Both the position numbers and the translations under genes were made by a program. A model generated the notes under the pieces. It worked only from the letters and a program-made list of their open reading frames with translations. It ran no database searches and was not told where the DNA came from. A DNA stretch of 64,000 nt. Origin: Paraplanobispora siamensis. Its GTDB lineage: Bacteria; Actinomycetota; Actinomycetes; Streptosporangiales; Streptosporangiaceae. The first letter of the stretch is position 1, and each line of letters begins with the position of its first letter. The DNA lies in NCBI RefSeq assembly GCF_016863175.1, contig NZ_BOOJ01000028.1, positions 25,124-89,123 on the forward strand, read 5' to 3'. Below, in pieces: positions 52,046 to 60,767 of this stretch.

Positions 52046-53512
52046 TCAGCCGCAGCCCTCGGCGATGTCCTTCACCACGGGGGCGCTGGACGGCTTGGGC
52101 ACGTTCTTGACCACGGCCCGGGTCGTCGCCGTCGCGGAGGGGGTGGCGCTCGGCTTGGCGGAGGGGGAGGTGGAGGCGGCCACCGGCGGGGTCGTGGTGA
52201 CAGAGGCGCGGATGGCCTTGGCGGTGACGCTCCGGATCTTGATCCAGTCGGGGTAGCCGGTGTTGATCAGCGGCGGTACGAACTGCACGCTGGTCACCTT
52301 GGCGCTCTTGACCTTCAGGGCGAGCGGGACCAGGTGCTCCAGCATCGGGCGCGGGATGTCGGTCCTGAGCAGTTCCCTGGTCGCCAGGGCGACCCGGTTG
52401 AACCGGGAGAGCACGGTGGCGGGGTCGGCCTGGGCGAGCAGGGCGCTCAGCACGCAGCGCTGGCGGCCCATCCGGGTGTAGTCGTCGCTGTTGGTGCGCG
52501 AGCGGGCGAACCACATCGCGTCGGCGCCGCCGAGCTTGCGGGTGCCCGCCTTGACCAGGCCCTCGTTGTACTTGCCGAAGACCACGTCCTCGGGCACGGT
52601 CACCGTCACGCCGCCGATGGCGTCGATGAGGCGGGCGAAGCCCCACATGTTGACCAGCGCGTACCAGTCGATCTTCAGTCCGAGGGTGTAGCCGACGGTG
52701 TCGATCAGGGTGCGCGCTCCCTGGTTCCGCCTGCCGCCGAAGATCTCCGGGTGGGCGTCGGCGTACTCCCACACGCCGAACAGCAGGTCGTCGCGCCCGC
52801 CGCCCGGCCCCGGCGGCAGCCGGAAGCCGTCGGGGAAGCGCCGGGCCATCGGGCTGCCGGGGACGAAGCGTACGTTCTCCAGGTTGCGGGGGAGGCTGAA
52901 CAGGACGGTGTTGCCCGTCTTGACGTCGATGCTGGCCACGTTGATGCTGTCGGTCCGCACGCCGGGGCGGTGGTCGTCGGCGTCACCGCCGAGCAGCAGG
53001 ATGTTCACCCGGGTACGGCCGGCCCACGGGTCCTGCTCCTGTCCTCCCTCCCCGGTGGGCAGCGGGGTGGCCGGCGCGGTGAAGACGTCGTCCAGCGCGG
53101 TCTGGGAGACGGTGGCGTACTGGCCCACCAGCCCGAACGGCAGCAGCACGGTCACGGCGAGCATGCCCGCGACGGTCCCGGCCGCCGCCTGGCCGGTCGG
53201 GGGGAGCTTGCCGGGTTTCAGCACCGCGAAGGAGTGCACGACCAGCGCGAACCACGCCACCCCGAGGGTGAAGGAGACGACGGTGATGATCGTCAGCCAG
53301 GAGGAGACCACCAGCTGCCCGGCGAGGTCGCCGAGATCGGAGGTGAGCACGACCCACAGCAGGGCCAGCAGGGCCGCGGTATAGATCGACAACAGCGCCA
53401 GCCCGGTACGCCGCCATCCCGCGCGCAGGTGGGCCGCTCCGGGCGCGACGGCCGAAAGGACCGTCCACCCGATGATCGCGCCGACCCCGGGCGGCTTTGA
53501 TGAGTCCCCCAC
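52046..53512 (-). CDS. LytR-CpsA-Psr (LCP) family protein
   Basis: The protein has 488 residues. Four hydrophobic segments lie in the first ~160 (GWTVLSAVAPGAAHL; ALLSIYTAALLALLWVV; LTIITVVSFTLGVAWFALVV; TVAGMLAVTVLLPFGLVG), more than the single helix of standard LCP proteins. The LCP domain follows (VNILLLGGDA, RTDSINVASIDV, SLPRNLENVRF, LIDAIGGVTV, ARSRTNSDDYTRMGRQR), and these Arg/Asp residues are those of the polyisoprenyl-phosphate site. A Ser/Thr/Pro tail ends in a Cys. It should attach wall polymers to peptidoglycan. GTG 53512 follows GGGGAG by 3 nt. Confidence 0.85.
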   Translation of the reverse strand: MGDSSKPPGVGAIIGWTVLSAVAPGAAHLRAGWRRTGLALLSIYTAALLALLWVVLTSDLGDLAGQLVVSSWLTIITVVSFTLGVAWFALVVHSFAVLKPGKLPPTGQAAAGTVAGMLAVTVLLPFGLVGQYATVSQTALDDVFTAPATPLPTGEGGQEQDPWAGRTRVNILLLGGDADDHRPGVRTDSINVASIDVKTGNTVLFSLPRNLENVRFVPGSPMARRFPDGFRLPPGPGGGRDDLLFGVWEYADAHPEIFGGRRNQGARTLIDTVGYTLGLKIDWYALVNMWGFARLIDAIGGVTVTVPEDVVFGKYNEGLVKAGTRKLGGADAMWFARSRTNSDDYTRMGRQRCVLSALLAQADPATVLSRFNRVALATRELLRTDIPRPMLEHLVPLALKVKSAKVTSVQFVPPLINTGYPDWIKIRSVTAKAIRASVTTTPPVAASTSPSAKPSATPSATATTRAVVKNVPKPSSAPVVKDIAEGCG

Positions 53513-53675
53513 CTGCTCCCCGTTTCCTCCATGCTTGCGAGTCTTAATACCCACTTGGGCGCACGCAGAGTGAGATGGTAGGTCGATCATTTGGAATGAA
53601 GACGACGCCCGCGTGAACAGTGCGGAAAGGCATCCTGATAAGTTCCGCCGCCCGCTAGTGGAATAAGATTCGGTC

Positions 53676-54551
53676 ATGTCTTTCACCGAGATCGAGTACG
53701 GCGTGGCCGACGGCGTCGCAACCATCACTCTCAACCGGCCCGAACGCCTCAACGCCTTCACCTTCGTGATGCGCAGCGAGCTGATCGAGGCCTTCGACCT
53801 CGCGGACGCCGACGACGCGGTCCGCGCGGTGGTCGTCACCGGCCGGGGCCGCGCCTTCTGCGCGGGGGCCGATCTCGGAGGCGGCGGCGACACCTTCAAC
53901 CACCGCAGGTCGGAGGAGATGTTCGGCGGCCAGGAGACCGTCGACGGCTCGCCCCGCGACGGCGGCGGCACGGTCGTGCTCCGCATCGCCCGCTCCCTCA
54001 AGCCGGTCATCGGCGCGATCAACGGCCCGGCCGTCGGCGTCGGGGTGACCATGACGCTGCCGATGGACGTCAGGCTCGCCTCCGACACGGCGAAGTTCGG
54101 CTTCGTCTTCGCCCGGCGCGGCATCGTGACCGAGGCGGCCTCCAGCTGGTTCCTGCCCCGCATCGTCGGCATCTCCCAGGCCATGGAGTGGGCCGTGACC
54201 GGACGGGTCTTCCCCGCCGCCGAGGCGCTCGAGGGACGGCTGGTCTCCAGGGTCCTGCCCGCCGGGGAGCTGCTGCCGGCCGCCTACGCCCTGGCCGGGG
54301 AGATCGCCGACAACACCTCCGCGGTCTCGGTCGCCGCGATCCGCAGGCTCATGTGGTCGGGCCTGTCGGCCGCCTCCCCCTGGGAGGCCCACCGCGCCGA
54401 CTCCAAGCTCATGAACGCCCTCGGCTCGGCCCCGGACGCCGCCGAGGGGGTCACGGCCTTCCTGGAGAAGCGTCAGGCGAACTTCCCGATGAAGGTCAGT
54501 CAGGACCTGCCTGAGGCGCTGCCCTCCTGGCCGGACAACCCCTACGAATAG
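53676..54551 (+). CDS. Enoyl-CoA hydratase/isomerase (crotonase) family protein
   Basis: A 291-residue crotonase: ITLNRPERLNAFTFVMRSEL, oxyanion-hole region GRGRAFCAGADLGGGGD, and later IGAINGPAVGVGVTMTLPMD. The Glu/Asp catalytic positions in the classical enoyl-CoA hydratase are not both obvious, so isomerase or hydrolase activity is also possible. TAAGAT lies in the presumed promoter upstream. The alpha/beta hydrolase gene follows after 9 nt, so the two form an operon. Confidence 0.87.
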   Translation: MSFTEIEYGVADGVATITLNRPERLNAFTFVMRSELIEAFDLADADDAVRAVVVTGRGRAFCAGADLGGGGDTFNHRRSEEMFGGQETVDGSPRDGGGTVVLRIARSLKPVIGAINGPAVGVGVTMTLPMDVRLASDTAKFGFVFARRGIVTEAASSWFLPRIVGISQAMEWAVTGRVFPAAEALEGRLVSRVLPAGELLPAAYALAGEIADNTSAVSVAAIRRLMWSGLSAASPWEAHRADSKLMNALGSAPDAAEGVTAFLEKRQANFPMKVSQDLPEALPSWPDNPYE

Positions 54552-54560
54552 GCTGATCCC

Positions 54561-55529
54561 ATGTCCGACGTTCCCATGTCCGGCGCTCCCGCGTCCGATG
54601 TGCTGGGTCCCGGCTACGAGCTGACGGTCCTGCCCATGGCCGACGACTACGAGGGGAAGGTCGTCGCCTCCCTCGTGCGGCGCCGCGCCTCCGCGCCCAC
54701 CGGCAGGGCCGTGCTCTACCTGCACGGGTTCACCGACTACTTCTTCCAGACCCACCTGGCCGAGCACTTCGCCGCCCAGGGGATCGACTTCTACGGCCTG
54801 GACCTGCGCAAGTACGGCCGGTCGCTGCTGCCGCACCAGACGCGCGGGTTCGTGCGCAGCCTGACCGAGTACTTCCCGGAGATCGACGAGGCGGTCCGGA
54901 TCATCCGCGAGGACGACGGGCACGACACGGTGGTGCTCAACGCCCACTCCACCGGCGGCCTCATCGCCGCCCTGTGGGCCGACCGGGTCCGCGGCCGGGG
55001 ACTCGTGCAGGGCCTGGTGCTCAACAGCCCCTTCTTCGACCTCAACGTCCCCGCCGGGCTCAGGATCGCCGCCGACCTCCTGCGCGGCCCGATGTCCCGG
55101 CTGCCCACGCGCGCCGTACTGCCCCTCGGGCTGTCCACGGCGTACGGCACCAGCCTGCACCGGGAGCACCACGGCGAGTGGGACTTCGACCTGGAGTGGA
55201 AGCCGATCGGCGGCTTCCCGGTGCACGCGGCCTGGCTGGCGGCGGTACGGCGGGCCCACCGGCGCCTGCAGGGCGGGCTGCGGGTGGACGTGCCCGTGCT
55301 GGTGCTGTGCGCGGAGAAGGGCCTGCAGATCCGCGACTTCGCCCCCGAGGCCCAGAGCGCCGACACCGTGCTCGACCCCGAGCACATCGCCCGCTGGTCG
55401 ACCAAGGTCGGCGGGCACGTCACGTGCGTGCGGGTGCCCGGCGGCATGCACGACCTGGTGCTGTCACCCGAGCCCGCGCGCAAGCAGGTCTTCGCCGAGA
55501 TGGACCGCTGGCTGGCCTGCTATCTGTGA
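54561..55529 (+). CDS. Alpha/beta hydrolase (monoglyceride lipase-like)
   Basis: The 322-residue hydrolase has the oxyanion motif YLHGFTDYFFQTHL, nucleophile Ser in LNAHSTGGLI, and a C-terminal His in PGGMHDLVLS with Asp in the preceding strand region. It resembles lysophospholipase/monoacylglycerol lipase-like serine hydrolases. There is no signal peptide. It follows the crotonase gene by 9 nt, and the two could act on acyl-CoA/acyl-ester metabolites. Start ATG 54561; later in-frame ATGs exist. Confidence 0.87.
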   Translation: MSDVPMSGAPASDVLGPGYELTVLPMADDYEGKVVASLVRRRASAPTGRAVLYLHGFTDYFFQTHLAEHFAAQGIDFYGLDLRKYGRSLLPHQTRGFVRSLTEYFPEIDEAVRIIREDDGHDTVVLNAHSTGGLIAALWADRVRGRGLVQGLVLNSPFFDLNVPAGLRIAADLLRGPMSRLPTRAVLPLGLSTAYGTSLHREHHGEWDFDLEWKPIGGFPVHAAWLAAVRRAHRRLQGGLRVDVPVLVLCAEKGLQIRDFAPEAQSADTVLDPEHIARWSTKVGGHVTCVRVPGGMHDLVLSPEPARKQVFAEMDRWLACYL

Positions 55530-55539
55530 GACGGACCGC

Positions 55540-55569
55540 CCGCGGGGCGGCCGCGCGGCCGCCCCGCGG
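55540..55569 (+). terminator. Perfect 30-bp palindrome, terminator
   Basis: CCGCGGGGCGGCCGC is followed directly by its reverse complement, starting 11 nt after the hydrolase stop, with a short T run (ACTTTTG) downstream. Confidence 0.8.
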
Positions 55570-55645
55570 ACCGGGACTTTTGTCGTGGATGATCCTGGAT
55601 CGACGGACCTTCTGAACGGAGGCCGGCTCCGGCAGCGTCGACCGT

Positions 55646-57229
55646 ATGAGAACTCTTCTGGCAACGACCCTGCTGCTCGCCGCCTGCACCGGCGGGCCGT
55701 CACCGCAGGCGGACCCCGCGATCGTCACGACCGAGACGGGAGCCGTGCGCGGCACCGTCACCGCCGGCCACCGGATCTTCCAGGGCATCCCGTACGCCGC
55801 CGCGGGGCGCTGGGAGTCGCCCCGGCGGGCCGGGGCCTGGCAGGGCGTCCGGGACGCCACCCGGCCCGGCGCCATGTGCCCGCAGGTCGGCTCCGGCTAC
55901 GCCCCCATCACCAGCACCACCGAGGACTGCCTGGTGCTCAACGTCACCGCCCCGCGCGACCGGGCGGACGCGCGGCCGGTCATGGTGTGGCTGCACGGCG
56001 ACGGCGCGCTCGGGGCGGGGCACTTCTCCGACGCGCGCGAACTCGCCTCCCGGGGTGCGGTCGTGGTCACGATCAACTACCGGCTCGGCGTCTTCGGCGC
56101 GTTCGGCTATCCGGGGCTGCGCGGCTCGGGCACCTACGGCCTGCAGGACCAGCAGGCCGCGCTCGCCTGGGTGCGGCGCAACATCCGCGCCTTCGGCGGA
56201 GACCCGGGCAACGTGACGCTCTTCGGCGTCTCCTACGGCGGGCTGTCCGTCGGCGGGCACCTCACCTCGCCCGGCGCGCAGGGCCTGTTCCACCGGGCGA
56301 TCATGCAGAGCGGTGAGACCATGATGGACATGCCCGCCGGCGGCATGGTCCCCGGCCTGCCCGCACAGCCCCACTTCGCCTGGCGCGGCGTCGAGGAGAC
56401 CGAGCGACTGGGCGCGTACTACGCCGGACTGCTCGGCTGCGGCGACCTGGCGTGCCTGCGGGCCCTGCCGGTGGAGAAGATCCTCAAGGTGCCGCAGATC
56501 ATGAACGCCTTCCAGGCGTACGCCTACGGCAACGAGGTGCTCCCGCAGCTCCCGCCGGAGGCGATCCGCGCCGGGCGCTTCCACCGCGTGCCCGTCCTGG
56601 CCGGCGCGACGAGGGACGAGCACCGCCTCTTCGTCGGGATGACCTACGACGCGCAGGGTGAACCGCTCACCGGGCGGGCGTACCGGGACCTGGTGAAGGA
56701 GGCCTTCGGCCGGGACGCCGCACGCGTCCTGCGGAGATATCCGGCCGGGAGCTTCGCCTCCCCGGGGATCGCGTGGGCGACGGTCCTGACCGACCGGATG
56801 TGGGCCCGCGCCACCCACGAGCAGAACACCCTGCTCGCCCGGCACGCGCCGGTCTACGGCTATGAGTTCGCCGACCGCGACGCGCCGATGTTCCTGCCGA
56901 TCAAGACGGACTTCGACTGGGGTGCCTACCACGCCGGAGACCTGCCCTACCTGTTCCCGGAGAAGGAGGCGCGGCTCACCGCCGGGCAGCGGGAGCTGTC
57001 CCGCCGGATGGTCGCCTACTGGACGAACTTCGCCCGGTCCGGCGACCCCAACGGCCCCGGCCTGCCCGCCTGGCCGCACGTGGGCAAGGGCGTGCAGTCC
57101 CTGGCCCCGGGGGCGGTCCGGCCCGTGGACTACGCGGCCGGGCACCGGCTGGACTTCTGGAACCGCCTCGCGTCGGGTGCGCAGGAGCGCGGATCGGGTA
57201 CGGACCGGCGTGGAGCGGGTGAGAACTGA
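55646..57229 (+). CDS. Carboxylesterase type B, putative lipoprotein
   Basis: A 527-residue esterase. A short signal peptide ends in LLAAC (Cys15). The type B fold follows: TEDCLVLNV, the oxyanion loop VWLHGDGALGAG (HGD where most have HGG), nucleophile Ser in LFGVSYGGLS (most have GESAG), and late His in FDWGAYHAGDLPYLF. The variant motifs suggest altered specificity or activity. Its end overlaps the start zone of the histidine kinase gene, so the three genes may be cotranscribed. Confidence 0.85.
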   Translation: MRTLLATTLLLAACTGGPSPQADPAIVTTETGAVRGTVTAGHRIFQGIPYAAAGRWESPRRAGAWQGVRDATRPGAMCPQVGSGYAPITSTTEDCLVLNVTAPRDRADARPVMVWLHGDGALGAGHFSDARELASRGAVVVTINYRLGVFGAFGYPGLRGSGTYGLQDQQAALAWVRRNIRAFGGDPGNVTLFGVSYGGLSVGGHLTSPGAQGLFHRAIMQSGETMMDMPAGGMVPGLPAQPHFAWRGVEETERLGAYYAGLLGCGDLACLRALPVEKILKVPQIMNAFQAYAYGNEVLPQLPPEAIRAGRFHRVPVLAGATRDEHRLFVGMTYDAQGEPLTGRAYRDLVKEAFGRDAARVLRRYPAGSFASPGIAWATVLTDRMWARATHEQNTLLARHAPVYGYEFADRDAPMFLPIKTDFDWGAYHAGDLPYLFPEKEARLTAGQRELSRRMVAYWTNFARSGDPNGPGLPAWPHVGKGVQSLAPGAVRPVDYAAGHRLDFWNRLASGAQERGSGTDRRGAGEN

Positions 57230-57251
57230 CGTGAACCGGGCGAGGGCCGGC

Positions 57252-58358
57252 ATGGACCGGATGCGGAACGGTCCGGCGGTGTTGTCCTTCTGGGTGGCAC
57301 TGGTCTTCTTCCCCGCCGCCGATCTGACGCACGATCCCTGGTGGGCGGAGGCCGCGGCCCTGACCGCCGTCTCCTGCTGCTACCTGCTGAGCGTGTGGGC
57401 CGCCTTCGAGCGGCCCGCCGCCGCGCGGATGGCGCTGGCCGCGCTGACCGGCCTCACCCTGGCCGGGTGCGCGGTCTACGGCGGCACGTGGTTCTATCTG
57501 TGCCCGCTGGTCTCCATCGCCTGCGGCCTGGTGCTGCGCGGCCGGGCCGTCCCGGCGGCGCTGGCCGCGGTGACCCTCGCGTCGATGGCGGTGACGCTCT
57601 GGAAGGGCGGCGGGCAGGACGCGGTGGCCGCCGTCGCCTGGGGCACCGGCATCGCCGGCGTCGTCGTCCACGTCACCCTCCAGCTGCACAGCACGCGGCG
57701 GGAACTGGCCAGGGCGGCGGTGGCCGAGGAGCGCGAGCGCTTCTCCCGGGACCTGCACGACCTGCTCGGCCACACCCTGTCGCTGATGGTGGTCAAGGCC
57801 GAGGCGGTGCGCAGGCTGATCCCGCGCGACACCGCCTCGGCCGCCCGCCAGGCCGCCGACATCGAGACCATCGGCCGCCAGGCGCTCGCCGAGGTGCGGG
57901 CGGCCGTCTCCGGGTATCGGGGACGCGGCCTGGCCGGTGAGCTGGAGGCCGCGGGCGCGGCGTTGCGCGAGGCCGGGGTGCGGGCGGTCGTCGGCGGTGC
58001 CGGGGTACGGCTCGCGCCACGCGCCGACGAGCTGCTCGGCTGGGCCGTACGCGAGGGCGTCACCAACGTGATCCGTCATGCCGGGGCCACGGTGTGCGAG
58101 ATCGGGATACGGGAGGAGGGGGGAGAGGTCGTGCTGGAGATCGAGAACGACGGGGTCACCGTACCGGGCGATGGCGATGGCGATGGCGATGGCGGGCACG
58201 AGCGCGGGGGCGGGGACGGGGGCGGGCATGAGCGCGGGCATGAGCGCGGGCACGGGCTGCGCGGGCTGGCCGAGCGGGCGTCCGCGGCGGGGGCGGCGTT
58301 CGAGGCGGGACCCGTGCCCGGGGGCCGGTTCCGCCTCAGGATGGCGGTGCCCCGATGA
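57252..58358 (+). CDS. Sensor histidine kinase (HisKA_3, NarL-partner type)
   Basis: A 368-residue kinase. Residues 8-145 carry five hydrophobic segments with very short loops, so the sensor is membrane-embedded. The phosphoacceptor is His169 in SRDLHDLLGHTLSL (HisKA_3). The HATPase domain is present but degenerate, with a Gly/Asp/His-rich insertion (GDGDGDGDGG, HERGHERGHG) between the DxG box and HGLRGL. Starts at 57231 (GTG) and 57252 (ATG, GAGGG 5 nt upstream) are both possible. Its TGA overlaps the response regulator's ATG (ATGA). Confidence 0.87.
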   Translation: MDRMRNGPAVLSFWVALVFFPAADLTHDPWWAEAAALTAVSCCYLLSVWAAFERPAAARMALAALTGLTLAGCAVYGGTWFYLCPLVSIACGLVLRGRAVPAALAAVTLASMAVTLWKGGGQDAVAAVAWGTGIAGVVVHVTLQLHSTRRELARAAVAEERERFSRDLHDLLGHTLSLMVVKAEAVRRLIPRDTASAARQAADIETIGRQALAEVRAAVSGYRGRGLAGELEAAGAALREAGVRAVVGGAGVRLAPRADELLGWAVREGVTNVIRHAGATVCEIGIREEGGEVVLEIENDGVTVPGDGDGDGDGGHERGGGDGGGHERGHERGHGLRGLAERASAAGAAFEAGPVPGGRFRLRMAVPR

Positions 58359-59002
58359 CGGACGGGCAGTCGCAGGCGGGTACGGCCGGGCGCGCGGGGG
58401 CCCCGATCCGCGTCATGATCGCCGAAGACCAGGGCATGATGCGCGACGCGCTGGTCCTGCTGCTGGGCATGGAGGACGACATCGACATCGTCGCCGAGGT
58501 CGGCGACGGGGAGGCGATCATGTCCGCCGCCCGGCGGGCGGATCCCGACGTCGCCCTGCTCGACATCGAGCTGCCCGGCCGCAGCGGCCTGGACGCCGTC
58601 GCCGAGCTGCGCCGCGACGGCGTCGTCGTGCTGATCCTCACCACCTTCGCCAGGCCCGGCTATGTGCGCAGGGCGATGGAGGCGGGCGCGGCGGGCTTCC
58701 TGGTGAAGGACGGCCCCGTCGAGGAACTGGCCGCCGCGATCCGCCGGGCCGCGGCGGGCGAGCGGGTCGTCGATCCCTCTCTCGCGGCCGCGGCGCTCAC
58801 CGCCGGTCCCAGCCCGCTGACCGGGCGCGAGCGCGACGTGCTCTCCGAGGCCCTCGACGGCGCCACCATCGCCGACATCGCCGCCCGCCTGCATCTGTCG
58901 GAGAGCACCGTGCGCAACCACCTGTCCTCGGCCATCGGCAAGACCTGCACCCGCAACCGGATCGAGGCCGCGCGGATCGCCCGCGACAACGGGTGGCTGT
59001 GA
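58355..59002 (+). CDS. NarL/FixJ-type response regulator
   Basis: The 215-residue regulator has a receiver with phospho-acceptor Asp70 (ALLDIELPG), acidic pair EDQ (24-26) and Lys in LVKDG. The LuxR-type helix-turn-helix follows: LTGRERDVLSEALDGATIAD and LSESTVRNHLSSAIGK. It should be activated by the kinase encoded just upstream and bind DNA as a dimer. The ATGA overlap supports coupled synthesis. The stimulus and target genes are unknown; the membrane hydrolase next door and the esterase upstream are candidates. Confidence 0.92.
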   Translation: MTDGQSQAGTAGRAGAPIRVMIAEDQGMMRDALVLLLGMEDDIDIVAEVGDGEAIMSAARRADPDVALLDIELPGRSGLDAVAELRRDGVVVLILTTFARPGYVRRAMEAGAAGFLVKDGPVEELAAAIRRAAAGERVVDPSLAAAALTAGPSPLTGRERDVLSEALDGATIADIAARLHLSESTVRNHLSSAIGKTCTRNRIEAARIARDNGWL

Positions 59003-59019
59003 CGCCCGGACGGCGATCC

Positions 59020-59067
59020 CCGGGAAGCCCATCGAGGAGCTCACCGGGAAGCCCATCGAGGAGCTCA
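59020..59067. repeat. Two exact 24-bp tandem copies between convergent genes
   Basis: A 24-bp unit starting CCGGGAAGCCCATCGAGGAG is present at 59020-59043 and exactly again at 59044-59067. It follows the response regulator stop and ends before the hydrolase stop at 59088. Confidence 0.85.
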
Positions 59068-59087
59068 CCGGGGAACGAGGCGGAGGA

Positions 59088-60578
59088 TCACCAGGGGAAG
59101 GCGAACAGGCCGTAGTAGGCCGCCGCCACCAGCAGCAGGCCGGTGCCGCCGAGCACCCCGGCGATCGCGACGTGCTGGGGGCGGCTGGGACGCCAGCCCT
59201 CGCGCAGCCCGGAGACGACGGCCGCGGTCGCCGTGACCTCCTGCAGGAGCATCAGCACCGCCAGGACCCGGATGACCAGCCACCCGGCGAGCACCGCGGG
59301 CCAGGCTCCCGCCTGGTTCACCGAGAACAGCACCAGCAGGACGATGAAGGCCAGCACCGAGACGAGCAGTCCCAGCCCGGTCCAGGCCATCCGGCGGAAG
59401 CGGCGCCGGATCGGCGGCCACAGCCGGGCGTTGGCCGCGGCGGGCAGGTGGCGCCCGCGTATCCGCACCACCATGGCGGCCACCGGACCGGCCACGTAGC
59501 CGACGGCGGCCAGGCAGAGCGTGAATCCCAGCATCGCGCCCCCGGCGTACCACGGGGCGGTGGGCACGTCGCTGGCCTCGAAGCGCTGGACCGGGGTGGC
59601 GCCGGCGATGGGCACCGACGGCACGGCCGTGTCCGGCAGGCCCTCGACCCAGTTGGCCAGCGTCTCCAGATAGCCGGGCGCGAACGGCCCGCCGTGCAGG
59701 CGCATGCCGTGGTCGGCCCCGTCGAGATAGCGGATCGTGTAGGAGCGGTTGCCGCCCTCGGCCAGGGCACGGGTGAGCACCTGGCTGCTCTCCACGAACG
59801 GGATCGACGGGTCGCGCGTGCCGTACAGGGCCAGGACCGGCTGGCGCATCCCGCGCAGCGCGGGCACGCCGTCGTGGCGCAGGAAGTTCATGTCCACCGC
59901 GCCCATCGCCCGGATGAGCAGCTCGCGCACCCCGCTGGGCGCGTGCAGCCGGTCCAGCTGCTCGCCAAGCGCCCAGCTGACCTGCCGCATGGGGGAGACG
60001 TTCGGCGCGGAGACCAGCACGGTGAAGCCGACGTCCTCGCTCTTGGCGGCCGCGATCGGCGCCACCCAGCTGCCCTCGCTGACCCCCCACAGGCCGATGC
60101 GGTCCGGATCGACGTCCGGGCGTTTCTTCAGCGCGGCCAGCACGCGCAGGGCGTCGTCGGCCAGCAGGTCGAAGTCGCGGTGGCGGAAGTCGTAGCCCAC
60201 GGTCCGCTTGTCGTAGACGAGCGTGACGATCCCGGCCGTGGCCAGCCATTCGGCCTGGGTGGTGAACTCGTCGCGCACGCCCGGGCCCGCCCCCTGGACG
60301 AAGACCAGCGCGGGGTGCCTGCCCGGGGTGAGCGGGGCGCGGATCGTCGCCCCCAGGGTGGTGCCCCGGGCCTCGACGGTGATGTCCTGCGTGCTGATCC
60401 CGCTGTTCCTGACGACGGATCTGGTCTCGTCGGCGGGCTGGGCCGGCAGTGTCTGGAAGACCGGGTCCACCACCAGCGGCGACGGGTCGAAGGGCGGAGG
60501 GAGGGTGTAACCCACCGCCGCGAGAGCCACCATGATCAAACCAGCGGCCACGCTCACCGTGCCCCGGCCCACCCGCAT
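59088..60578 (-). CDS. Alpha/beta hydrolase with C-terminal membrane domain
   Basis: The 496-residue protein opens with an N-terminal membrane anchor (~8-27). A serine hydrolase domain follows with nucleophile in GLWGVSEGSWVAP and LVFVQGAGPGVRDEF, the oxyanion region. His in LDGADHGMRLHGG and Asp in YGTRDPSIPF complete the triad. From about residue 345 there are four hydrophobic segments ending in the membrane. The fold resembles BAAT/dienelactone-like hydrolases. ATG 60578 follows GGAGAG by 9 nt; GTG 60599 is an alternative. Confidence 0.82.
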   Translation of the reverse strand: MRVGRGTVSVAAGLIMVALAAVGYTLPPPFDPSPLVVDPVFQTLPAQPADETRSVVRNSGISTQDITVEARGTTLGATIRAPLTPGRHPALVFVQGAGPGVRDEFTTQAEWLATAGIVTLVYDKRTVGYDFRHRDFDLLADDALRVLAALKKRPDVDPDRIGLWGVSEGSWVAPIAAAKSEDVGFTVLVSAPNVSPMRQVSWALGEQLDRLHAPSGVRELLIRAMGAVDMNFLRHDGVPALRGMRQPVLALYGTRDPSIPFVESSQVLTRALAEGGNRSYTIRYLDGADHGMRLHGGPFAPGYLETLANWVEGLPDTAVPSVPIAGATPVQRFEASDVPTAPWYAGGAMLGFTLCLAAVGYVAGPVAAMVVRIRGRHLPAAANARLWPPIRRRFRRMAWTGLGLLVSVLAFIVLLVLFSVNQAGAWPAVLAGWLVIRVLAVLMLLQEVTATAAVVSGLREGWRPSRPQHVAIAGVLGGTGLLLVAAAYYGLFAFPW

Positions 60579-60767
60579 GCCGATTCGCTCTCCGATCACC
60601 GCTCGACCATGCGATGGTCGCTTTTCCGACCCGTCTCCCTCAAATTTCCATATAGATCTTCAAGACTACTCGTCGCAGGGGTTTTCCGGCGTTCCAGGAC
60701 GGTCCGGCGAGATCGGTGTGGTGAGAGTGGCGCCATATGTCGCTGAGGGCTGTTAGCTTCAGGCGAC

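Noticed and set aside
50840..53500. 886-residue forward ORF over the enolase-like and LCP genes
   Set aside because: Alternate frame of the enolase-like gene and antisense of the LCP gene, both of which carry recognised motifs.
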